A DNA stretch of 64,000 bases, taken from Chitinophaga filiformis (GTDB lineage Bacteria; Bacteroidota; Bacteroidia; Chitinophagales; Chitinophagaceae). Position numbers and translations under genes: made by a program. Below the pieces are notes generated by a model. It made no database searches. It saw nothing but the letters and a program-made list of their open reading frames with translations, and had not been told where the DNA came from. Location of the stretch: assembly GCF_023100805.1 (NCBI RefSeq), contig NZ_CP095855.1:6861001-6925000 (forward strand), given 5' to 3'. This document shows positions 43,895 to 52,921 of the stretch, in pieces (within the stretch, counting starts at the first letter, position 1; each line of letters begins with the position of its first letter).

Positions 43895-45022
43895 ATGAGA
43901 TCATATCTGGTATTATCAGCCTTATTCCTTTGCATGCAGGGCCTCGCCCAGGAGACAAAACCCCTTCAGGAGATCAGGATCATCAGGAATAATCCCGTAA
44001 CATCTGTGAAAGACCAGGCGAATACTGGTACCTGCTGGTGTTTTTCCACCACCTCCATGATCGAATCGGACTGCCTTCACAAAGGCCAGCCATCGCTCGA
44101 TCTCTCTGAAATGTTCACCGTACGTAATATATACCTTGAAAAGGCAGAAAACTACATCCACAGGCAGGGATTTGCCCGTTTTGATGAAGGAGGCCTGGGG
44201 CATGATGTACTCCATGCCGTAGAGGCATATGGTATTGTGCCAGAAAACGTATATAGCGGGCTGAAAGACGGCCATACCTCTCACGATCATGCGGAGATGC
44301 TCGGGGAGATGAAAAACTACCTGGATAGCATCCTGAAGCTTCCGAAACCCATCCCTGCCAGTTGGGAAACAGGGTTCATCACTATTCTGGATAAATACCT
44401 GGGCACGCCGCCAGCCAGCTTTAGCTATAATGGACGTTCCTATACACCAAAGGCATTCGCTAAAGACGTGGTAAAGTTCAATCCCGAAGACTATGTCAGC
44501 CTCACATCCTTCACTCATCATCCTTTCTATAGCTCTTTTATCCTGGATGTGCCTGACAATTTTTCCAACGGTGCTTACTATAACGTACCTATCGGTGAAC
44601 TGATCAATATTGCAAAAGCTGCGGTTGAAAAAGGATATACTGTTTTGTGGGATACAGACGTGAGCAACCGGGGATTCATGGTTGGTAAAGGCTATGCAAT
44701 GCGGCCCGTAGCAGATTCACTGACACGTGGCAGCGTTATCAATCCGGATCTTGAAGAAAAGAAATATTCACAGGATGAACGTCAGCAGCTATTTGAAGGC
44801 TTAGTTACCCAGGACGATCATCTGATGCATATTACCGGTATAGGAAAAACGGCGAAAGGAAAAGAGTTCTTTATTGTTAAAAACTCTTATGGCAGTAAAT
44901 CCGGTCCGTTTGACGGGTTCATCAAGGTATCTGTACCTTATTTTGCGATCAATACCATCACTATTATTGTACCGAAAGCTGCTCTGGATAAGTCATTTAA
45001 CGGCAAGCTGGCATTGAAGTAA
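43895..45022 (+). CDS. Papain-like C1 family peptidase (bleomycin hydrolase type), secreted
   Basis: 375 residues from the ATG at 43895 (the longer frame to 43814 overlaps the terminator). A signal peptide (about 1-19) precedes the mature enzyme. The catalytic elements are all visible: oxyanion Gln41 and Cys47 (DQANTGTCWCF), His312 (DDHLMHITG) and Asn330 (VKNSYG). Overall layout and length fit PepC/bleomycin hydrolase-type aminopeptidases, although this one is exported. The substrate is unknown. A 22-codon repeat of its C-terminus is found 50 bp downstream. Confidence 0.9.
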   Translation: MRSYLVLSALFLCMQGLAQETKPLQEIRIIRNNPVTSVKDQANTGTCWCFSTTSMIESDCLHKGQPSLDLSEMFTVRNIYLEKAENYIHRQGFARFDEGGLGHDVLHAVEAYGIVPENVYSGLKDGHTSHDHAEMLGEMKNYLDSILKLPKPIPASWETGFITILDKYLGTPPASFSYNGRSYTPKAFAKDVVKFNPEDYVSLTSFTHHPFYSSFILDVPDNFSNGAYYNVPIGELINIAKAAVEKGYTVLWDTDVSNRGFMVGKGYAMRPVADSLTRGSVINPDLEEKKYSQDERQQLFEGLVTQDDHLMHITGIGKTAKGKEFFIVKNSYGSKSGPFDGFIKVSVPYFAINTITIIVPKAALDKSFNGKLALK

Positions 45023-45069
45023 TTGTATTTAAGTAGCTGGGAAAAAAGTGTGTAAAAGCAGGCGGTACT

Positions 45070-45135
45070 AAAGTGATTGTGCCGAAAGCGACCTTGGATA
45101 AATCATTCAACGGCAAGCCGGCAGCATTGAAGTGA
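45070..45135 (+). pseudogene. Remnant of a second C1 peptidase gene, 3' tail only
   Basis: One open frame reads KVIVPKATLDKSFNGKPAALK then a stop, matching the end of the neighbouring peptidase (TIIVPKAALDKSFNGKLALK). Many changes are silent third-base ones (gta/gtg, aag/aaa, ttt/ttc), as expected if both came from genes once under selection. This looks like the tail of a deleted tandem paralog. The rest of 45136-45421 holds a terminator and then AT-rich sequence with ctgc/gcag repeats and no gene. Confidence 0.75.
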
Positions 45136-45158
45136 TCATCATTTGGCAATTATTATAC

Positions 45159-45196
45159 AAAAGGGCAGCCCTGTGAACCCACAGGACTGCCCTTTT
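45159..45196. terminator. Bidirectional terminator downstream of the peptidase
   Basis: A 16-bp stem with one G-T pair (aaaagggcagccctgt / acaggactgccctttt) and a 6-nt loop; A- and T-runs on the two sides suit both strands. Confidence 0.75.
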
Positions 45197-45421
45197 GCAT
45201 GGTAATTTGTTTGAGGGAAAATGCTACAAAAATGGCAGGATATTATAATTGAAACCTACATTCGCAAATGCGAAGACATCTACTAATATCATAAACTTCC
45301 ATACACTTGCAGCTGCAGCAAATATTTGCTGACATAATATTATTTGCAGCCGCTGTAAGCATCTGCTGCAAACAAATACCTATATATAAAAATTGTTGAA
45401 CAATATAAGCAATAGCAGCTC

Positions 45422-45697
45422 TCAGCGCACCACATCAAACGCTTTATAATCCTGTAAAGGGGCAACTGTAATAATCAGCTCAGTAACTTTAGCAAAAGGT
45501 GGCCCCTGCCTGCACCAGGCTATGAACGCTTCCATTTTATTCTCCTCTCCTTCTGCAGTGATCAGCACATTACCATCGGGTAAATTTCTTATTTCCCCCG
45601 TAATACCAAGATCATCTGCTGTATGTTTCGTACTCGCTCTGAAATACACTCCCTGGACTTTCCCTTTTACCAGGATCTGCTTATGTATCTTTTCCAT
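45422..45697 (-). CDS. acyP: Acylphosphatase
   Basis: 91 residues from the ATG at 45697, the standard length for the family; an earlier in-frame start at 45736 is not needed. The active site is clear: KVQGVYFRAS with Arg20 and GEIRNLPDG with Asn38. It hydrolyses acyl phosphates such as 1,3-bisphosphoglycerate in the cytoplasm. The surrounding intergenic regions are long (399 and 800 bp), so it is transcribed alone. Confidence 0.94.
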   Translation of the reverse strand: MEKIHKQILVKGKVQGVYFRASTKHTADDLGITGEIRNLPDGNVLITAEGEENKMEAFIAWCRQGPPFAKVTELIITVAPLQDYKAFDVVR

Positions 45698-46117
45698 ATA
45701 ACGCGGTGATGAAGGATGAGTAATTGTATTACCCAAATCTACAAACAGCCGTGTAAAAGGAAAAATTAAAATGAAAATGGGTTAACAAACACGGGATAAA
45801 AGCCAATAAGAAAAAGAACTTTATATAGTATACATACATTGGTTACACAGCTTATATCGTCTGCGTAAACTATGCAGTTCATTGCACAGTATGCAGATCA
45901 CGGACCACGCAATCATGTATATAATTAATTGTACTGCTTATTTAAATGAGCACCGGCCTGGCTATTGGAGCCTATACAGGTTACGGTTGCATCATCGATC
46001 TATAGTATATATGTAGCTTATCCAAAGATTACATGTTGGTAAACCGCCTGATCAACATTCTATTGAGGTCACAGACTAACTAAGTTACAGTTTGTCTCGC
46101 CTGAAAACACTTTTAAT

Positions 46118-46410
46118 AACTGTGCCGTTGTTGCGGTATGGAAATCACAGACTACACAGTTGATGCGCCTATATAGCTTACTCCACTGTTAATAAACTGT
46201 GCCATTATTGTGGCATGGAAATCACAGACTACACAGTTGATGCGCCTATATAGCTTACTACACTGTTGATAAACTGTGCCATTATTGTGGTATGGAAATC
46301 ACAGACTTCACAGTTGATGCGCCTATATAGCTTACTACACTGTTGATAAACTGTGCCATTATTGTGGTATTTGGAAATCACAGACTACACAATTGATGTA
46401 TCCATATGCT
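46118..46410. repeat. 77-bp tandem repeat array, four units
   Basis: Units start at 46118, 46195, 46272 and 46349, exactly 77 bp apart; the fourth is incomplete. Each holds AACTGTG and CACAGTT as inverted arms about 30 nt apart (a possible hairpin), followed by gatgcgcctatatagcttac. Units 2-4 are close to identical. It occupies the 800-bp gap between acyP and the 2H phosphoesterase gene; weaker related words (cacagactaactaagttacag) lie left of the array. No gene is seen in the rest of this gap. Confidence 0.88.
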
Positions 46411-46497
46411 TTTTTGCGCGGACTCCCTGGTTCTACGGAGGGTGTGAGCTGTGAGGTTACCTGACACAACCTGCAGGGCTTTACAAGTCTGGTCAGT

Positions 46498-47106
46498 TTA
46501 TGCAGCATAATTAAACAGCGTAGCATCCTGCTGAACCACCTCATCCCCGAATACAAATTCCTTTACAAGCTCGTAGTTACCGCCAGTGGCAGGCTTACGC
46601 AATAATGAAAAGCTTTTGCACTGAAAGCTGCGTACAAAAACCTGATTGTAAAAGTGATCATATACTTTATCGAATTCAGGTGTACTGATAGCTCTGGCGA
46701 TGGTGATATGCGGCTTGAATGATCCTGGCTTTATATCAAACTCCTGGAGTATTCTCTTATGCAGCTCAGCAAGGGGCTTGGGATTAGCTACATTGATATA
46801 AATGGTACGTTTGTCAGGACCATGTTCAAAATGGTCAAACTTTGAGGTATATAAAGTGAAACCTGATTGCTTCTTTGCAATGTCATCCAGCAGATGGATG
46901 AAACCATCCTGGAATCTCTCGGGGAAAACAGACCTGAAAAGGCTGATATGCGCTTTTGAGAAGCGACTGCCATACATTCCCAATTCCTGGGCTACTAATT
47001 TCTTCAATGCTGTTACGTCATTGGTAATGTTAGTACCGGGACTTACTACCAACAAGTAATCATACAATGTTTCCTGTTCAAATGCAATGTTGTTATTTGT
47101 ATGCAT
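46498..47106 (-). CDS. 2'-5' RNA ligase family (2H phosphoesterase) protein
   Basis: 202 residues from the ATG at 47106. Two His-x-Ser/Thr motifs about 80 residues apart (KAHISLF, KPHITIARA) mark the 2H phosphoesterase superfamily that includes LigT/CPD enzymes, acting on 2',3'-cyclic or 2'-5'-linked nucleotides. The length is normal. The exact reaction is unknown. Upstream, 47107-47427 holds no gene but includes an AT-rich promoter region and the tpiA terminator. Confidence 0.85.
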   Translation of the reverse strand: MHTNNNIAFEQETLYDYLLVVSPGTNITNDVTALKKLVAQELGMYGSRFSKAHISLFRSVFPERFQDGFIHLLDDIAKKQSGFTLYTSKFDHFEHGPDKRTIYINVANPKPLAELHKRILQEFDIKPGSFKPHITIARAISTPEFDKVYDHFYNQVFVRSFQCKSFSLLRKPATGGNYELVKEFVFGDEVVQQDATLFNYAA

Positions 47107-47369
47107 AACCAAGTAAGTTTTAAACTTAAGATGTACTGGTTATTTGAATATTGACAATACAAATATAGAGAAGATTTTCTGAAATACTAATTTTTTTAGC
47201 ATTAAATACTAACTTTTTTTGCTCACTGGTATAGCAGGCTGAATTTGAACGAGATATATCTGCTTCCTCGTCGCTTTAAAACATAAACAAGGAGAAAACT
47301 CAAAAGTAAAAAAAGACACCGGGAGTCGCTTAATGACTAGCCTCACGCCTTCAGGTACCCAAATAAAAA

Positions 47370-47401
47370 GAGGATGTATCAGGTACTTATGATACATCCT
47401 C
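47370..47401 (-). terminator. Terminator of tpiA
   Basis: An 11-bp stem (gaggatgtatc / gatacatcctc) with a 10-nt loop and a minus-strand T-run. Confidence 0.8.
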
Positions 47402-47427
47402 CTTATAACTATATTTTCTCTTACTAA

Positions 47428-48189
47428 TTATCCGAGCTTCTGAATAATGGCAATGAAATCAGCAGCCACCAGAGAAGCGCCGCCAATCAGTCCACCATCC
47501 ACATCGGGGCATGCGAAGAGTTCTTCTGCATTGGATGGTTTCGCGCTGCCACCGTATAGGATAGTAGTGCGTAATGCTGCTTCCCTGCCATATTTAGCAG
47601 CTATCTGTGCTCTGATGAAAGCGTGCATATCCTGTGCCTGTGCTGCGCTGGCTGTCAGGCCGGTGCCGATTGCCCAGATCGGCTCATAAGCGATCACTAT
47701 ATTCTTCAGCTGCTCTTCCGTTAAATGGAACAGGCTTTCTTCCAGCTGTTTTGCTACATATTCATTCTGTGTTTCTGCTTTTCTTATTTCCAGTGGTTCG
47801 CCGCAGCAGAAGATCGGTTTCAGACCATTGGCAAGTGCCAGATCTATCTTTCTAGCCAGGGTTGCATTGCTTTCCTGGAAATATTCTCTTCTTTCAGAGT
47901 GTCCCAATATTACATAGTCAACACCTACAGACTGTAACATCTCGGCAGATACTTCGCCGGTATAAGCGCCTGATTTTTCAGATGCGCTGTTCTGAGCTCC
48001 CAGGTAAAAACCAGGCGTATTTTTCAATAATGACTTTGCTTTCAAGAGATATGGGAACGGCGTGGCTAATACCACTTCCTGTCCATCCTTCAATCGCAGG
48101 CCAGCCTGCAAAATGTCATTGATCAGCTGTTCTGCCTGGCCCAGGGTCAGGTTCATTTTCCAGTTTCCAGCAACGATTTTTTTTCTCAT
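47428..48189 (-). CDS. tpiA: Triosephosphate isomerase
   Basis: 253 residues. The glycolytic enzyme interconverting dihydroxyacetone phosphate and glyceraldehyde 3-phosphate. All signatures are visible: the N-terminal AGNWKMN with the catalytic Lys, ILGHSERRE with the catalytic His, AYEPIWAIGTG with the catalytic Glu, and the phosphate-gripping ILYGGSAKP and GGLIGGASL. The preceding GlmU-like gene ends 30 bp upstream, so they are probably one transcript. Terminator downstream. Confidence 0.97.
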   Translation of the reverse strand: MRKKIVAGNWKMNLTLGQAEQLINDILQAGLRLKDGQEVVLATPFPYLLKAKSLLKNTPGFYLGAQNSASEKSGAYTGEVSAEMLQSVGVDYVILGHSERREYFQESNATLARKIDLALANGLKPIFCCGEPLEIRKAETQNEYVAKQLEESLFHLTEEQLKNIVIAYEPIWAIGTGLTASAAQAQDMHAFIRAQIAAKYGREAALRTTILYGGSAKPSNAEELFACPDVDGGLIGGASLVAADFIAIIQKLG

Positions 48190-48219
48190 GTCGATCGCTA
48201 TATTGATTTTTAAAAAGTG

Positions 48220-49386
48220 TTAATCCTTTAAAATTGTGTAAAGCATTTCCAATACCTGCTTGTCTGCTTCCTCCATTTGCTTCCCTTTGAACTGCATCCA
48301 CATACCGGCATCCCTCACTGCCTGTTCCAGACGGTAAGGCTCCAGTCCGGCTGCCCCACCCCAGGAAAATGAAGGGATGAACTTGGGAGGCAGGTTCCCT
48401 CCGAAAATATTACAGGATACCCCGATGACGGTTCCGGTATTCAGCATTGAACCAATACCACAGCGGCTATAATCGCCCATCAGCAAGCCGCATTTCAGTC
48501 CGGCCGGCTCGGCCCTGTTATAAGCCTCCATCCATACTTTCACCGTGCTGGCATTATTCTTCAGATTGGAACTGGTCGCATTTGCCCCAAGGTTGCACCA
48601 TTCTCCGATCACAGCATCTCCCAGATATCCGTCATGCCCTTTATTGGAATGACCGAACATCACTACATTCTTGATCTCTCCCCCACCAACGCTTCCCGGC
48701 CCCAGGGTTGTTGCCCCGTATACCTTAGTTCCCATCTTCAGCACCGCTTTTTCCCCTAAGGCCAGCGCCCCCCTGATAAGACATCCTTCCATTATTTCTG
48801 CATTCCTGCCTATATAAATAGGCCCTGTGCCGGCATTAAGAATACTGTGTTCCACCACAGCGCCCTCTTCCAGGAAGATGCGTTCCGGAGCTGTCACCTT
48901 ATTGGTATCACTAATGGGAGCAGATACTCTACCCTTTGTCAGCAGCTCAAAATCACTCCTGATGGCCTGATCATTCAGCAAAAAGAAGTCCCAGGGCATC
49001 CTGATCCGAGAAACCGCACCAAGATACTCTTTTCGTTCTAGAGGTGCTGCATCCGGATCGTTTCCGGGCCTGACATTTGCGATCAGCTCGTTGCCCTGAT
49101 ACAATCCCTGACCAGGTTGCAACTCATGAATAGCCTGCACCAGGGCTTTGTCCGGCAATATACTGCCGTCAATAAACACTGCCAGACTGGTCTCATCTTT
49201 CTTAAGGGGATATTTCTTTTGTAAGTAGGGAACGGTAAGATAGCTGATACCGGCATTCAGCCAGTATGCCCATTTTTCCCGGATGGTCAGTATACCTATG
49301 CGGCAGGCTGCGACCGGTCTTGTATGAGTGAAGGGATATAACAACTCTCGTGCGGGTGTGTCAAAAAGAATGTAATTCCGCTCCAT
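48220..49386 (-). CDS. GlmU-like sugar nucleotidyltransferase family protein
   Basis: 388 residues. The N-terminal half has a degenerate nucleotidyltransferase-like region (LFDTPARELLYPFTHTRPVAACRIGILTI) and the C-terminal half has left-handed beta-helix hexapeptide repeats (GPIYIGRNAEIMEGCLIRGA, AVIGEWCNLGANATSSNLKN, SRCGIGSMLNTGTVIG). This matches the Bacteroidota proteins called GlmU family or putative sugar nucleotidyltransferase. The exact sugar is not known. It lies upstream of tpiA in the same direction. Confidence 0.83.
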   Translation of the reverse strand: MERNYILFDTPARELLYPFTHTRPVAACRIGILTIREKWAYWLNAGISYLTVPYLQKKYPLKKDETSLAVFIDGSILPDKALVQAIHELQPGQGLYQGNELIANVRPGNDPDAAPLERKEYLGAVSRIRMPWDFFLLNDQAIRSDFELLTKGRVSAPISDTNKVTAPERIFLEEGAVVEHSILNAGTGPIYIGRNAEIMEGCLIRGALALGEKAVLKMGTKVYGATTLGPGSVGGGEIKNVVMFGHSNKGHDGYLGDAVIGEWCNLGANATSSNLKNNASTVKVWMEAYNRAEPAGLKCGLLMGDYSRCGIGSMLNTGTVIGVSCNIFGGNLPPKFIPSFSWGGAAGLEPYRLEQAVRDAGMWMQFKGKQMEEADKQVLEMLYTILKD

Positions 49387-49403
49387 AGGGGATAAAAATA
49401 AAA

Positions 49404-49430
49404 AATCCCACCGAAAATGCCGATGGGATT
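49404..49430 (-). terminator. Terminator of the L31 gene
   Basis: Stem aatccca / tgggatt with extra inner ccg/cgg pairing, followed on the minus strand by a long T-run. It lies 24 bp beyond the L31 stop and before the GlmU-like start. Confidence 0.7.
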
Positions 49431-49454
49431 CTTGAAATTATTTTAAAGGCCTTA

Positions 49455-49706
49455 TTAGGCTTTCTTAGCGTAACGCTTGTTGAATTTGTCGATACGACCT
49501 GCTGTATCCACCAATACGTTTTTCCCAGTATAGAAAGGGTGAGAAGTATTGGAAATTTCCAGTTTAATTAACGGATACTCGTTACCATCTTCCCATTTGA
49601 TTGTTTCTTTGGAAGGAGCGGTAGAACGGCTTAAGAAAGTGTGTCCGTTAGACATATCTTTGAATATTACAAATCTGTAATTTTCTGGATGGATTCCCTG
49701 TTTCAT
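49455..49706 (-). CDS. rpmE2: Type B 50S ribosomal protein L31
   Basis: 83 residues with MKQGIHPENYRFVIFKDMSNG, TRSTAPSKETI-type central residues, and SNTSHPFYTGKN, which are the hallmarks of the zinc-free type B form (no CxxC). It ends with a basic RYAKKA tail. The ribosomal protein is monocistronic, with its own promoter and terminator. Confidence 0.96.
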   Translation of the reverse strand: MKQGIHPENYRFVIFKDMSNGHTFLSRSTAPSKETIKWEDGNEYPLIKLEISNTSHPFYTGKNVLVDTAGRIDKFNKRYAKKA

Positions 49707-49813
49707 CTGAATTTTAATTTTCTTTTTGTTACCAGATGCAACCCCGCATATTCATTCCTCTGATGCATGATGAATGCCATGCTTGGTTTCAACCAATATT
49801 ATTAGACAGGGTG

Positions 49814-49844
49814 CAAAGGTAAAATAATATTTCAAAAACAACAA
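49814..49844 (-). promoter_or_regulatory. Promoter of the L31 gene
   Basis: A perfect -7 TACCTTTG on the minus strand (49814-49821) with a TTG-type -33 about 20 bp upstream (49842-49844). The start codon is 107 bp downstream, leaving a long leader that could regulate L31 synthesis. Confidence 0.55.
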
Positions 49845-49860
49845 CAAAAGACTAAATATT

Positions 49861-50352
49861 TTAGCTCTTCATGTTGATATACTGCAAAGGAATGCCTAAG
49901 TTCGCTTCTTTCGTTTTTTGTATAACCTCTTGTAAATCATCTATTTTCTTGCCAGTCACCCGCACAATGTCGTCCATAATGGCGGCCTGCACCTTGATGC
50001 CGGAGTCCTTTATCAGTTTTACAATTTTCTTGGCGTCCTCCTGTTTGATCCCGTTCCTTACCGGAATCTCCTTTTTTACCACCTTTCCGCTCTGATATGG
50101 TTCCTTGCTCAGGTCATAAATATTGGCATCGAGCCCCTGACGCATTGTACGGCTTATCAGTACGTCTATCACCTGTGTCAGCTTCATTTCGCTTTCCACT
50201 TCCACATTTAAGGCCAGGTCTTTTTTGTTCAATTCCATATTTACGTGGGAATCTTTAAAGTCGAACCTGTTGGTAATCTCCTTTTTTACGGTATTTACCG
50301 CATTATCAAGTGTCTGAGTATCTACTTTGCTAACAATATCAAAGGACGGCAT
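49861..50352 (-). CDS. YajQ family cyclic-di-GMP-binding protein
   Basis: 163 residues with the family start MPSFDIVSKVDTQTLDNAVN, the VKKEIT-NRFDFKDS region and the ISRTMRQGLDANIYDL and DDLQEVIQKTKE helices. YajQ members have two ferredoxin-like domains; some bind cyclic di-GMP or nucleic acid. Function in this organism is unknown. Convergent-like spacing with L31 and upstream of a terminator for the next operon. Confidence 0.92.
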   Translation of the reverse strand: MPSFDIVSKVDTQTLDNAVNTVKKEITNRFDFKDSHVNMELNKKDLALNVEVESEMKLTQVIDVLISRTMRQGLDANIYDLSKEPYQSGKVVKKEIPVRNGIKQEDAKKIVKLIKDSGIKVQAAIMDDIVRVTGKKIDDLQEVIQKTKEANLGIPLQYINMKS

Positions 50353-50425
50353 GATAAAAATAGTTTTATATCGTTAATGGCTTAAGGGAGACAAATATAA
50401 ACCAATACTGCGGAGTTATAAAAAA

Positions 50426-50447
50426 ACCCCGGGACGATACCCGGGGT
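50426..50447 (-). terminator. Terminator of the ECF sigma operon
   Basis: An 8-bp GC-rich stem (accccggg / cccggggt), a 6-nt loop and a minus-strand T-run, 64 bp after the head GIN gene stop. Confidence 0.85.
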
Positions 50448-50510
50448 GTGTTAACGGAATGCCTTCCGGTAACCGGCTGCGTTGTATTCACAAGCAGCCA
50501 ACAACTGTTT

Positions 50511-51251
50511 TTAGTCTATTTTAGAGATCTTCGCCATACCGGAAGAGGACTGATTAATAACCGGTGAGCCCTTGTAACGGACTTTACCCATTCCGGATAC
50601 ACTCAGATCAAGTTTTTTTGCAACGGCTACGTCCAGCTTGCCTGAACCGGAGATCGATATGTTAGCGTTGTCTGATTGCAGGTCCAGGGCCTCTACATCA
50701 GCAGAACCGGATATATCGTACCTGGTGGCCGGAATACTTCCTTTCAGGTTCAGATGGCTGGAGCCGGATACTTCCACACGCAGATCGTTGGCGTTCAGAT
50801 CCAGTTCTGTATTGGTAGAACCACTGAACGAGAATTTCACATTTCCTCCATTAAGCTTGCTTTTACTGTAGAAACCTCCGCTTCCACTGGAAGACAGTTC
50901 TTCCAGCTGATCCAGCGTCACATATACATTAATGGTTTTTGACGGCTTGATATCGTATCCTTTTTTAGTGTAAATCTCGAGGTCATTACCGCTCACCTTG
51001 GTGATGATCAAAGGCAGCAGATTATCGTCTGCTTCAATTCTTATATCGTGTTTAGTACCTTGCGTGATGTATACATTGTATGAACCGGAAGTTCTGATAC
51101 TTCTGAAAGGGCCTTCAGAGCGTGCTTCTTCTTTAATATTCCCGCTTCCTCTTACTTTTTCGTTATTACCAACAATGGTGAAAGCAGAGAATGTGATTAC
51201 GGAAAAGAGCAATAGTACTGGCAGGAACCAGTTAAGACGTAACGTTTTCAT
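50511..51251 (-). CDS. Head GIN domain (DUF2807) secreted protein
   Basis: 246 residues. A signal peptide (about 1-26) is followed by a right-handed beta-helix of DUF2807: GSGNIKEEARSEGPFRSIRTS, LEELSSSGSGGFYSKSKLNGG, EVSGSSHLNLKGS, ISGSGKLDVAVAKK. Repeated GSG and SGS turns are typical. The last gene of a likely four-gene operon led by an ECF sigma factor, so expression should depend on it. No enzymatic residues known; adhesion or envelope role inferred. Confidence 0.88.
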   Translation of the reverse strand: MKTLRLNWFLPVLLLFSVITFSAFTIVGNNEKVRGSGNIKEEARSEGPFRSIRTSGSYNVYITQGTKHDIRIEADDNLLPLIITKVSGNDLEIYTKKGYDIKPSKTINVYVTLDQLEELSSSGSGGFYSKSKLNGGNVKFSFSGSTNTELDLNANDLRVEVSGSSHLNLKGSIPATRYDISGSADVEALDLQSDNANISISGSGKLDVAVAKKLDLSVSGMGKVRYKGSPVINQSSSGMAKISKID

Positions 51252-51297
51252 AAATGAGAATTAGCGGTGAAAGTTTACTTTGTTTACCGGAGGATTT

Positions 51298-52386
51298 TTA
51301 TTTATCAACAGCTTTCAGATCGATGTCGCTGTACACTCCATTCACACTCAGGGATGGGGACCTGTCGTCTGCATTGGAAGTAGAAGCTGTATATGTCAAC
51401 TGCGAGTTTTTCTTGATGTTGGTAACATTTTTAAGGGACAGTTCTCCTGTGCTCACATCGCCACGGTTAAGCTGTACCTTTATATGCAGTCCCAGGCGCT
51501 GGGGCACCCCTACCTTTATATCTGTATAGGTCAGCTGGAACTCACCATTTTTAAATCCTGTACCTAATGTTCTGGCAGAGAAGTCACCGTACACCAGTTT
51601 AGAATTGATCTCTGTCTGTACTTCTGTGATACGGAAATCAGTATAAGTATTCTTGCCGGTAAAGGAACCTACTTTGTTTACAGTATATTCATCATAATTG
51701 CCGGAAGTATTCAGATTATTCACAGTACCCAGTGTATATTCACAATAATTTGACTTAGTCACGAGTGAAGTGATCGCATCACTCTTAAGATTGGAATAGT
51801 TAGCCCGGATCGTTACTGACTCTCCTTTTCCGATACGGCCACGATCGCAGTAATTCATACTGATATCAAGTGCTTTTTCGGCCTCTTTAATATCATAATT
51901 ACAATAGTTCATGCTGATCGATGCCGGAAATGAAAGCACATCAGTGATGATATCTCCGAAGTTATTCTCCAGCGATAATTTGGCAAGTCTTTCAGGCACA
52001 TATAACTCATAGTCTATGTTCACATAATCTTTGGAGTCTTTTTTACTCCAGGAAAACCACCTGTCGCGGGAAGACGAAGTATTGTATACAGTTCGCAGGC
52101 TTGCGTCGTTTCCGCTGTTGTTCATGGAAATATCAACCATATTAACAATCGAAGTAGCTTCCTCCACACTCTTGCCAAATCCGGTAATTGTAATTGTTGC
52201 CTTTACTTCATTCTTCTGCCATGTATGTACAACGATCTTACCGTACTTGTTAAAAATACCAAGGGTTGTATTAGGATTGGTACTGAATTCTTTTACAATT
52301 ACTTTCTTGAATTCACTATCTCCTTTTGTACCATAAGTAAGTATAGGTAACAATAAAAATAACAGAATACTAAATTTCTCTTTCAT
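51298..52386 (-). CDS. DUF4097-like beta-helix protein
   Basis: 362 residues with a signal peptide (MKEKFSILLFLLLPILTYG). The mature part has runs of short beta units (NKYGKIVVHTW, LENNFGDIITD, ANYSNLKSDAITSLVTKSNYC, NTSGNYDEYTVNKVGSFTG), the style of DUF4097/putative adhesin proteins. Its start overlaps the previous gene by 17 bp, so translation is coupled. It would be coexpressed with the ECF sigma factor and the head GIN protein. Confidence 0.8.
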   Translation of the reverse strand: MKEKFSILLFLLLPILTYGTKGDSEFKKVIVKEFSTNPNTTLGIFNKYGKIVVHTWQKNEVKATITITGFGKSVEEATSIVNMVDISMNNSGNDASLRTVYNTSSSRDRWFSWSKKDSKDYVNIDYELYVPERLAKLSLENNFGDIITDVLSFPASISMNYCNYDIKEAEKALDISMNYCDRGRIGKGESVTIRANYSNLKSDAITSLVTKSNYCEYTLGTVNNLNTSGNYDEYTVNKVGSFTGKNTYTDFRITEVQTEINSKLVYGDFSARTLGTGFKNGEFQLTYTDIKVGVPQRLGLHIKVQLNRGDVSTGELSLKNVTNIKKNSQLTYTASTSNADDRSPSLSVNGVYSDIDLKAVDK

Positions 52387-52921
52387 AATCAGATTGCTTT
52401 TGGCTTACGGGCTGTTTTTCTCTCAGCTCTTCTAATATTTTATCCAGCAGGTCCAGTTTAAGTTGATAGTAGCGGACCATTGCTGCTTTAATTCTTTCGT
52501 TACCTGGATTCTGTATCAGTTCGGCTTCGAGTACCTGATACGTTTCATTGCGTAGTTCCAGTTCTTTACGGGCCATGCTATCCAGTCCCAACAATGCATC
52601 AGGATAGCTTTTAATAGTCTGCAGGCGCTGTTCGATCTGTGCTGTGTAATATGTTTTTGCCTCCTGCATTTCGGGCGAAACATTCATGAGATGTTGCGCT
52701 TTCTTCATCTGGATGAACTGGTAGATCATTACACTATTCACCATCAGCACCAGCACGGCCGCAGCCTTTAGCCAGTGACGGCCCATCAGTTGTATTACTT
52801 TCCTTTTTTTACCCGGGGCAAGTTGCTGTTCTAACTGCGCCCAGACTCCCGGAGGAGGTCCGGCCTCTTCAAAATTCTGACGGTGTTGCCTGACAAAATC
52901 TTCAAAACTACTTTCTGGCAT
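52370..52921 (-). CDS. Single-pass membrane protein, possible anti-sigma factor
   Basis: 183 residues. The first 45 residues are acidic and cytoplasmic-like (PESSFEDFVRQHRQNFEEAG), then one membrane helix (about 49-68, LKAAAVLVLMVNSVMIYQFI), then a helical periplasmic part (about 75-175). The layout and position after an ECF sigma gene (1-bp overlap, TGATG) suggest an anti-sigma role, but no zinc-binding HxxxCxxC motif is present. It could instead be a membrane regulator of unknown type. Confidence 0.7.
   Translation of the reverse strand: MPESSFEDFVRQHRQNFEEAGPPPGVWAQLEQQLAPGKKRKVIQLMGRHWLKAAAVLVLMVNSVMIYQFIQMKKAQHLMNVSPEMQEAKTYYTAQIEQRLQTIKSYPDALLGLDSMARKELELRNETYQVLEAELIQNPGNERIKAAMVRYYQLKLDLLDKILEELREKQPVSQKQSDYEREI

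Noticed and set aside
46118..46410. CRISPR array
   Set aside because: Units are 77 bp with no unique spacers and no cas genes nearby; the same reasoning excludes the 11-bp arrays.
47209..47397. 62-codon minus-strand frame between tpiA and the 2H phosphoesterase
   Set aside because: It overlaps the tpiA terminator and has no conserved features or leader.
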